Of a DNA stretch of 64,000 nt, positions 57,665 to 64,000 are shown piece by piece. The DNA is from Paramacrobiotus metropolitanus (Eukaryota > Tardigrada > Eutardigrada > Parachela > Macrobiotidae): assembly GCF_019649055.1 (NCBI RefSeq), contig NW_026570221.1, positions 3,844,001 through 3,908,000 on the forward strand. Direction: 5' to 3'. Within the stretch, counting starts at the first letter, position 1. Every line of letters starts with the position of its first letter. The notes beneath the pieces are model-generated. The model saw only the letters and a program-made list of their open reading frames with translations. It was not told the origin of the DNA and did not search any database. The translations under genes were made by a program, and so were the position numbers.

Positions 57665-57976
57665 CTATTCTGTTGTGACTGCTGTTTTGGGTGTCTTGGT
57701 TTTTGCTGTTTTGACTGGTTTCTCAGGGTCTGCCCGTCCTTCGGATATTCGTTCGAGGATTTCTTTATGGGCTTCGTCTTCAGCGACTTCAGTTTCCTCC
57801 AGCATCTGTTGTGCTGTCAGCTTCGGTTTCTTAGCTGTCCCATACTTCCGTTTCGGCTTAGTCGGTTCGACTGCCTGGTCAGCTGCCTTGACTTCCGTGG
57901 TCGGCGCTGCTGTGTTCGGTGAGTCGACCTTCCGCTTTATATACTTCCGCTTAGGCTTGGTCGGTTGGACTGCCAA
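57665..57976 (-). CDS. E2 basic KPKRKY tail (fossil)
   Basis: Lysine-rich segment after integrase with the motif KPKRKY repeated. Probably part of the integrase C-terminal tail, and able to bind DNA or carry a nuclear signal. No domain. Confidence 0.4.
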   Translation of the reverse strand: MAVQPTKPKRKYIKRKVDSPNTAAPTTEVKAADQAVEPTKPKRKYGTAKKPKLTAQQMLEETEVAEDEAHKEILERISEGRADPEKPVKTAKTKTPKTAVTTE

Positions 57977-58163
57977 GTCGGCATCAACGACCTCCGTGGT
58001 CGGTGCCGACGAGTCGGTTTCCTTAACCGTCCTCTTCTTCCGAGCTGGCTTTGTCGCCGGCTTCGGTTCTTCCGTAGGTTGGTTGACTGGCTGAACCGGC
58101 GTTTCCGACTTGTTTTCCGACTTCTTCGGCTGTTCGGTAGTCGACTGAGCTTTGGTCTCGGCT

Positions 58164-60146
58164 TCATCCCGAGGTCGGTGCTGGTTCAGCGGCTATCACA
58201 TCCTGCTTCTGAAGTTCCTTCAGTGCTGGTGTCTCGAAGTCGGTCGGAGGTTTCTTCCGAGGTCGACCTCGTTTCTTCTTCGCCGTCGGTTCGGTTTTAT
58301 CCGTGTCATTAGTCGGATCCGAGGGTTTTTCGACGGTTTCTTCCGGTCTCTCCTTCGGCTTCCGAGTAGCTTTCCCTTCTGTCGGGTCGGCTACCGGGCC
58401 TGTTGACCGAGTTGCTGGTCGACTTGTCTCGACTCGGCAATGTTTTACTCGGTCGACGGCTACCGTATCTTCACGTCCGTCCTCGCATCGAAGGAGTAAG
58501 TTGTTTGGGCCAACATAGTTGATGACCTTCCAAACTCCGTCGTAGCGTTCCTTCCGAGTTGGATCCTCGGTCGGGTATTCCACCGTTACCTTATCCCTCG
58601 GTTTGAAGGTCGGACTCGACTTCTTCTTGTTATAGTGCTCGGCATTTCGTTCGAATGCTTCACCGATGTTGATGCGAGCAATCTCGTGCGAGAGCTGAAG
58701 TCGTTCCTTGATCCGTCGGATATAGTGTTCCCTATCCGTGAAGGTTTCTGGTGTATTCGTTCCGACTACTACGTCCTGTGGCATGGTCATTTCTCGACCA
58801 TACAACATGTAGAACGGTGAGAACTTAGTCGCGGCGTGGACGGCTCGGTTCATTCCGCAGACGACGTAATCCAGGGCTCTGTGCCATCGGTGTCCGTCTT
58901 TTACATCGCAGAACTTCCTTATTCCGTCCCAAATCGTTTGCATTTGCCGTTCGACTTGTCCTTGTCCTTCCGGATGATGGGCCGTTCCAAGTGTATGCTG
59001 GATGCCGAAGATCCGTGCGACCTTAGCGAACGTCTTCGCTGTGAAGTGTGTCCCTCTGTCCGAGTGGATGAAGGTCGGCATTCCGTACTTCAATAAGACA
59101 TCTTTGACGAAGAACCTTTCGAATTCCCTCGCGGTGTTCGTCTTTGTTGCCCGGGCTACGGTGAACTTCGTCAGCTGGTCGGTTACCACTGCGATGTACT
59201 GGTATCCCTTCGTCTCCGTCCGGGGAAGAGGACCTTTAAAGTCCGCGTATATGCGATACCAGGCTTCACCGACTTCCGTCTTTTGGAGTTTACCCGGTGG
59301 TGGGCATCGTTGCTTGTTCGTCATGATGCACTGTCGGCATTTCTCAATGTAAGCAATGGCGTCGCTATTCATGCGAGTCCAAAAGTAACGCAACTTCAGT
59401 GCTTCGACCGTTTTCTCCCGTCCGAAATGGTTTTCGGTTTTTCCATCGTGGAGCGATCGGATAATTTGATTCCGCATAAAGAGTGGTACGACGAAGCAAC
59501 GTTCCAACTTTGTGTTGATCGTCTTCAGTCTGTACAATACTCCTTGCGCCATCTGGTAGTGTTCCAGATGCTTCGACTTGTGGTCGAGTTTCTCTGGATT
59601 CTCCAGTTCATCAATGATTTTGCGTAGCTGCGGGTCTCGCAACTGCGCCTTCCGAAGTTCCATGTTCGGTTCGGGTGGAGGTGGGAGTGTCTCTTCGACT
59701 TCCAACTCGTCATCCTCCGCCGTGTTGACGGTCCAAATGGTCGGTTCCGGTGTCTCCGGTGCTGGTATGTTTATGACTCGGACCTCTGTGGTACTCAAGT
59801 CATCCCAGTCGGTTATGACGTTGCATCCGGGGAGAACCGGTGGAAGGGGGATTTTCGGTGGGTTTTCCTTATCCTTCTTCTTCTTCTTGGAGGCGTTCGC
59901 CTTCAGACGTCTAAGAGTCCGTACTGTACAGACATTAACTTCGTCCTCGAAGTCCTCAAAGTTGGGGACTTGATCCAACTCTTCGTGTGGATCTTTGTCT
60001 TCACTGCGTTCCAATGGCCATCTCGACAGGGCGTCTGCATTGTCGCAGAATACACCTGGCTTATACTCGATGGTTATGTCCCGTCCTTGTAAAGCCATGC
60101 CCATCTCGTTAGTCGAGGGTTGATGCCAGGTCGGTTTGACTCGCAT
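58164..60146 (-). CDS. E2 integrase (fossil)
   Basis: It begins with the DNADALSRWP signature that joins RNase H to integrase. HHCC zinc finger: HDGKTENHFGREKT...CRQCIM. Catalytic core: YADFKGPL, FIHSDRGTHF, GQVERQMQTIW (D, D, E). A GPY/F-like module follows (RYDGVWKVINYVGPNNLLLR, about 58500-58550), then a basic tail with KKRGRPRKKP, an AT-hook-like motif. Integrase inserts the DNA copy into the host genome. Confidence 0.85.
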   Translation of the reverse strand: MRVKPTWHQPSTNEMGMALQGRDITIEYKPGVFCDNADALSRWPLERSEDKDPHEELDQVPNFEDFEDEVNVCTVRTLRRLKANASKKKKKDKENPPKIPLPPVLPGCNVITDWDDLSTTEVRVINIPAPETPEPTIWTVNTAEDDELEVEETLPPPPEPNMELRKAQLRDPQLRKIIDELENPEKLDHKSKHLEHYQMAQGVLYRLKTINTKLERCFVVPLFMRNQIIRSLHDGKTENHFGREKTVEALKLRYFWTRMNSDAIAYIEKCRQCIMTNKQRCPPPGKLQKTEVGEAWYRIYADFKGPLPRTETKGYQYIAVVTDQLTKFTVARATKTNTAREFERFFVKDVLLKYGMPTFIHSDRGTHFTAKTFAKVARIFGIQHTLGTAHHPEGQGQVERQMQTIWDGIRKFCDVKDGHRWHRALDYVVCGMNRAVHAATKFSPFYMLYGREMTMPQDVVVGTNTPETFTDREHYIRRIKERLQLSHEIARINIGEAFERNAEHYNKKKSSPTFKPRDKVTVEYPTEDPTRKERYDGVWKVINYVGPNNLLLRCEDGREDTVAVDRVKHCRVETSRPATRSTGPVADPTEGKATRKPKERPEETVEKPSDPTNDTDKTEPTAKKKRGRPRKKPPTDFETPALKELQKQDVIAAEPAPTSG

Positions 60147-60791
60147 CGGAGCAAGTTCTGCAGTGCCCGGTGATCCGTCCTTACGGTGAATGGTCCGTGG
60201 TCGATGAAGTGCTTAAATTTCTGCACGGCCCATACCACGGCCAAGCATTCCCATTCAGTAACTCCATAGGTGAGTTCCGGTCCTCGTAGGACTCTGCTGG
60301 CGTAGGCGATAGGATGATCGTCTTGTGAGATCACCGCGCCAAGTCCGGCTCCGCTTGCGTCACATTCGATGACGGTCTTTTGGTCGGGTCGAACTTCGCC
60401 AGTACGGAGGATGTCGTTGAACTCAGCCAATCGAGCTTGATCGGCTCGTACATTTTGACGTCTTCTGAGCGTATCCTCGGATGAATTTCCGATAGTAGTT
60501 GGCCAGTCCGAGGAACGACCTGAGTTGCCGTTCAGTTCTCAGGCACGTGTCAGAGAACGTGTCCGAGGAACAGCAGTCTGTCCGTTCCGATCTCGCATTT
60601 GGAGGGTTTGACCGTGAATCCGGCATCGCGGAGGCATTCGAGAGTCGCTCGGAAAGCCTCAAGGAAGTCTTCGAACGTTTTACCGAAGAAGATGATGTCG
60701 TCGATGTAGGCGAATACACCTTTCTTCCGAGCTGATGCCGTGATTTTATCCATATGCATCTGGAAAGTTGCTGGTCCGTTGCAGACTCCAA
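60074..60791 (-). CDS. E2 connection and RNase H (fossil)
   Basis: LRSFLGLANYYRKFI is the classic Ty3 connection after RT. ECDASGAGLGAVISQ, TEWECLAVVWA and RTDHRALQNLL are the RNase H motifs with their acidic residues (D, E, D). RNase H removes RNA from the RNA-DNA hybrid. Confidence 0.8.
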
Positions 60792-62256
60792 ACGGCATAC
60801 GGTTAAATCGCCACATGTCTTCGGGTGTTACGAAGGTCGTGTAGTCTTTGGATTGTTCGTCCATGGGAATTTGCCAAAAGCCGGACTGACAGTCTACCTT
60901 GCCGTAGTATTCCATTCCGGCACATCGGTCCAGTAGCTCATTTGGGTTCGGTAATGGGTAGTTGTTCTTTTTCGTTACGGCATTCAACTTGATATAGTTG
61001 ATACAGAAGCGTGTTCCTACCGTGCCGTCTCCATTCCGTTTCGCGGCTAAGACGACGGGGAAGCTCCATGCAGCCGATGACGGTTCGATGACTCCTTGAT
61101 CGAGCATCTCTTGCACGTGTTTCTGGATGAATTCCCGTCCCTTCCAGCTTGTTCTGGTGGGGTTCATCTTGATCGGCTGTGCACCCTGGACATCAATGGT
61201 ACGTGTTACCCCTTTGACGTCCCCATAGGGTTTCTTCGAGGTTGGAAATACAGTCCGGTAATCCCATGCGACTGCCTTCAGTTTGGCTAGTTGCTCATCA
61301 GTCAAGTTTTTACCGAAGTTCATGGAGTCGATGATTCTTCGTCGCTCCTCCTGGGATTCGGCGTCTTCCTTTTCTACCTCAGCCGTGTTGACTCGTGCTT
61401 CTTCGACCTTCTGGTCGTCCGTCATCATAGTGAATGCTTCGGCTCGGCCCATCGGTGCACCTTTGCGTAAGGTGACTTCCCGATGAGTATGATTTGCCAC
61501 CATGACGGTGAATCGTTTCCCGTCATGCTTGGTTACGCCGTCCATGAATTCGACTCCGTCTCGTTTGGGGTCGGATTCGCCTAGGTACATTAGTTTCTGG
61601 TCCGTGGATACCGGTACGTCCAGGACAACTTCTACCATGGTTACGGCCCGAGGGATGAGTTTGACCTTCCGTTGGGCCCGAACTCCTGTTGCCTCGAAAA
61701 CTTCGAACTGGGGTTTTGGCTTCACTTCCCGAGTCGGGGGCCATGTCTTCGCCACTTTGGGTGGGAGTTCCCGTTCGACGAATTCATTATTGATTTCCGG
61801 TTCGTAGACATCGGCATATTGCATATGGCCAAGTCGTACGCCTTTCTTCAACACCTTCGTTTGGTGAGTCGTGTTCTGTATGTTTATCCAGGCCGTGTCG
61901 ACTTGAGGTCTGATGTCGATCTTGGCTTCGATTGGCCGAATAGGTCGGACTACCCGCTGTAGGGTAGAGAAGTATATTCGTCTTCTCGGGTCCATTGGTT
62001 TGGCCGTCCGTACCTTGATCGAACATGTTGACCATGGTGGGAGAGAGACTCGTTCGCTGTTAAAGACAACTTGTCGGTCTAACGCTTTCGTCTCTACATA
62101 GGGGTCCAGCTTTAAGTGGTGGACTTCTGGGCATTTGTTGTCCAAATCCAGCTCTTCAATCGTCTTGACTTTGGCGACTCGTGCCTTCCATGTGTTGAAA
62201 TGCTCCGACTTCTGTTGGTCGGTCAAGTTAGCCAAGATCGGTTGTTCCGTTGACAA
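60550..62256 (-). CDS. E2 reverse transcriptase (fossil)
   Basis: Ty3-type RT in the second half of the frame: MLDQGVIEPSSAAWSFPVVL, RFCINYIKLN, MPFGVCNGPATFQ and catalytic YIDDIIFF (about 60690-60715), then FLGHVL. The first half (about 300 residues) has two repeated beta-rich segments (RVSLPPWSTCSIKVRT... and RKVKLIPRAVTMVEVVL...) that resemble each other and come before RT. RT copies the genomic RNA into DNA inside the particle. Confidence 0.85.
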   Translation of the reverse strand: MSTEQPILANLTDQQKSEHFNTWKARVAKVKTIEELDLDNKCPEVHHLKLDPYVETKALDRQVVFNSERVSLPPWSTCSIKVRTAKPMDPRRRIYFSTLQRVVRPIRPIEAKIDIRPQVDTAWINIQNTTHQTKVLKKGVRLGHMQYADVYEPEINNEFVERELPPKVAKTWPPTREVKPKPQFEVFEATGVRAQRKVKLIPRAVTMVEVVLDVPVSTDQKLMYLGESDPKRDGVEFMDGVTKHDGKRFTVMVANHTHREVTLRKGAPMGRAEAFTMMTDDQKVEEARVNTAEVEKEDAESQEERRRIIDSMNFGKNLTDEQLAKLKAVAWDYRTVFPTSKKPYGDVKGVTRTIDVQGAQPIKMNPTRTSWKGREFIQKHVQEMLDQGVIEPSSAAWSFPVVLAAKRNGDGTVGTRFCINYIKLNAVTKKNNYPLPNPNELLDRCAGMEYYGKVDCQSGFWQIPMDEQSKDYTTFVTPEDMWRFNRMPFGVCNGPATFQMHMDKITASARKKGVFAYIDDIIFFGKTFEDFLEAFRATLECLRDAGFTVKPSKCEIGTDRLLFLGHVL

Positions 62257-62489
62257 CCGCTGGACGACTATGGTTGGAGGTCGGATATCGTCTTCTTCCG
62301 GTTTACCTCCTCCGAATTCCCATAAAGCCTTAAGTTGGTCGAGTTCCTCCTGTTGTTCGGGGTCGGCTGGCTTGGGGTGTTCCGGTTGCTCGCCTATGAA
62401 TTCTGTGTGAACTATAGACCGCAGTGCTGTAGTTAGCCGGACATCGTAGGTCGGTTCTTCGTCCTCCGATGACGAGTCATCCGAGTCGT

Positions 62490-63968
62490 TTATGCTCGGT
62501 TTATCCGTCTTACAGTGTCGGACTGACAGATCGAATTCTTCGTCGTCATCTTCTTCGGATTCTTCCGAAGGTCGGTTGTCGGAGTCCGTGCCGGCCGAAT
62601 CACTCGTGCTTTGTATGTCCGAGTCGTCCGACTGATAATCTTCGAATTCGACCTCGGATCCGTTTTCGGGGTCGACTTCTGCCGTGTTTTCGAATCCGAC
62701 CTTTGTGGTCGGTTCGAATGAGTCGACTCTATCGGTTGGGTAGGTCGACTTGCCCCGTCCTGGTTCTCAAGGTCGGCCGGCTGTGAGCCTATGTTGGTCA
62801 GCCATCGGGTGCTCGTCTGTTGGGGCTTCCGAAAGCGATCCACTTTCCGTTCCTGTTGCGGAGGCGACGGTGACGACGGTCTGTCGTCCGACCAAGTTAG
62901 GTCGTGGTGAGCCTTTATTGCTCGTACTACCTCGTCAATATTGTCTTGACAGATAGCACACCGATAGGTTTTATCGGTTTCTTCCAGGACTACGTTTTCC
63001 TGGGGCTTCGCCGAGCTATTCGCGAACGTCACATTGGTTGGAGTGTGTGGCATAAGTGGTGGTAACGGTTTAGGAACTTGCCGCGTTATGGCGGTGTCCT
63101 CACCGTACCGCTGCCAGAATGCAGTTGTTGACGATTCTCCGTGCAACCTTACTCGCTGCATGTAGGCGAAGAGTTGAGAGCCTATTTCCTGGCACGGCAT
63201 TTCCAGCGGGGGTGGTATAGGAAGTCCGTATTCCATGTACTGTCGATGGATCGGAATTCGTTCCTCCTCCCATTCCCATGCTTCGTCCTCTATGTCGTTC
63301 ATAAGGGCGATTACCGGTTCACACGTTTGTTGTGCGTCCAGTATCTGGTCGGGGGTTACCGCTCCGTTCTGTTGCAGAGTGGTCACTATCTCCGACGTCT
63401 GTTGGTCGAGAAAGTGTCGCACTCCCGAGAACCAAGTTCGGTACTTTTGTCGTACTTCCTCTCGGTTCATGGCATCCGCGTCAGCGGATGCCTCTGGTAT
63501 CGGGATAGACTTCAGTACAGTCCTGGCCGGTCGTAATGTACCGTCGCGTATCCGTCTCTGGTAGTGCTCTATCACGTTATGGAGTGCTAGTTCCTCCAGC
63601 AGAGTGCGGTTCGTATCCCGGCAATCGCGGCAGATGTTACGTGTGGAGTTCGCCGGGTGATCAAGCCGACTAATCCGAACTTCGTTTCCTACCGTGTCAG
63701 ATGCCTCTGGTATCGGGATAGACTGCACTACCGTGGTTCCTTCTGGTTGTTCCGGAATAGGAATCGGTGTCAGGATGAAGGTGAATTTCGAATGCAGGTA
63801 GTCGCATCCGAGTAGCACTGGGATGTCCGCTTCGGTCGGCTGGACGTGTAAAGTGTGATGGCTGGTAAAGCCCTGCATTGTTACAGGTGCCGTACAGCAA
63901 TGAGACACTACAAAGGCGACTTGTCCGCCCACACCAAGTATCTTGGTGTAGTGTCCGAGAGGTTGCAT
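62490..63968 (-). CDS. E2 protease (distal part) and linker (fossil)
   Basis: The right edge cuts the protease just after its active site. RFCERNGL reads across 63968, and IPVLLGCDYL (about 63815-63845) matches E1 VQVLLGFDFL. After the domain come IPIPEQ and two SIPIPEAS copies (about 63713 and 63490), a possible zinc pair CRDCRD, a helical segment alike in E1, a CAIC...H motif (about 62945) and an acidic/basic tail. Role in family: particle maturation (protease); linker unknown. Confidence 0.7.
   Translation of the reverse strand: MQPLGHYTKILGVGGQVAFVVSHCCTAPVTMQGFTSHHTLHVQPTEADIPVLLGCDYLHSKFTFILTPIPIPEQPEGTTVVQSIPIPEASDTVGNEVRISRLDHPANSTRNICRDCRDTNRTLLEELALHNVIEHYQRRIRDGTLRPARTVLKSIPIPEASADADAMNREEVRQKYRTWFSGVRHFLDQQTSEIVTTLQQNGAVTPDQILDAQQTCEPVIALMNDIEDEAWEWEEERIPIHRQYMEYGLPIPPPLEMPCQEIGSQLFAYMQRVRLHGESSTTAFWQRYGEDTAITRQVPKPLPPLMPHTPTNVTFANSSAKPQENVVLEETDKTYRCAICQDNIDEVVRAIKAHHDLTWSDDRPSSPSPPQQERKVDRFRKPQQTSTRWLTNIGSQPADLENQDGASRPTQPIESTHSNRPQRSDSKTRQKSTPKTDPRSNSKIISRTTRTYKARVIRPARTPTTDLRKNPKKMTTKNSICQSDTVRRINRA
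63471..63492. repeat. Perfect 9-bp-stem hairpin in E2
   Basis: Nine paired bases (GGCATCCGC with its complement) around the loop GTCA, directly next to one of the IPIPEA-coding repeats. Confidence 0.7.
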
Positions 63969-64000
63969 CGTTAAGCCGTTCCTCTCGCAGAACCGTTGTT

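Larger units (their letters stand above)
42300..64000 (-). mobile_element. E2: giant Ty3/gypsy-like LTR element, runs off the window
   Basis: On the minus strand: protease (from the right edge), linker, RT, RNase H, integrase with GPY/F-like tail, then about 12.5 kb of additional long frames to 45081 and about 2.7 kb of hairpin-rich non-coding DNA. Gag and the 5' LTR lie beyond 64000. At more than 21.6 kb it is far larger than a usual Ty3 element (about 5-8 kb); other known giants are Ogre of plants and Burro of planarians. The same TNTRT-loop hairpins run through the pol part, the extra frames and the trailer, so I take it as one element. It is probably degraded (of the order of ten breaks), though some frame boundaries may be real expression devices. 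The left end is approximate because the second LTR cannot be seen. Confidence 0.8.

Overview
The window is animal (metazoan) nuclear DNA. Introns are short (about 65-650 bp) with GTAAGT-type donors, and the AT-rich intergenic DNA is crowded with transposons. The recognisable genes are a protein kinase fused to Kelch repeats, a small secreted cysteine-rich protein and a local family of F-box genes. The F-box family and compact gene style suggest a tardigrade (Hypsibius/Ramazzottius-like). That placement is an impression from the protein families, not proof.

Layout, left to right. 1-4.9 kb: a broken F-box gene copy (A) carrying a 200-bp insert. 4.9-6.7 kb: a non-autonomous Helitron. 6.9-10.95 kb, minus strand: a three-exon kinase-Kelch gene whose exons sum to exactly 639 codons. 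It has one in-frame TAG in the kinase domain and a small, apparently young LTR element in its first intron. 12.3-17.6 kb: two more decayed F-box copies (B, C). The B intron has taken in two long-inverted-repeat elements with clean 3-bp and TTAA target duplications. 17.9-28 kb, plus strand: a truncated Ty3/gypsy-like element, 'E1' (5' LTR, initiator-Met PBS, coiled-coil/gag/zinc-knuckle/RGG protein, protease; no RT or integrase). 28-30 kb: an inverted-repeat element and a GC-ended hAT-type MITE with a perfect 8-bp duplication. 33.9-34.6 kb: a three-exon secreted-protein gene. 36.8-39 kb: the one intact-looking F-box family gene (D). 39.3-41.3 kb: a second Helitron, minus strand. 42.3-64 kb, minus strand, running off the right edge: a giant relative of E1, 'E2' (protease, RT, RNase H, integrase, then about 12.5 kb of further long ORFs).

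The most unusual signal is at nucleotide level in the E1/E2 family. Both elements are peppered, in coding and non-coding parts alike, with short motifs that ignore reading frame. E1 carries AAAGGTCA/TGACCTTT dozens of times in all three frames, plus hairpins with constant loops and changing, still paired stems. E2 carries hairpins with a TNTRT loop (ACAAA-like in the sense RNA) whose stems vary in a compensated way, such as CCGACC/GGTCGG, CCGATC/GATCGG and TCGTC/GACGA. This looks like a dispersed RNA or DNA structural code (packaging, protein binding or regulation) that I cannot match to a described system. The small LTR element in the kinase intron carries the same hairpins and PBS, so it is probably a non-autonomous partner of E1.

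Host genes appear independent of one another. The F-box copies form a local family being dismantled by transposons.
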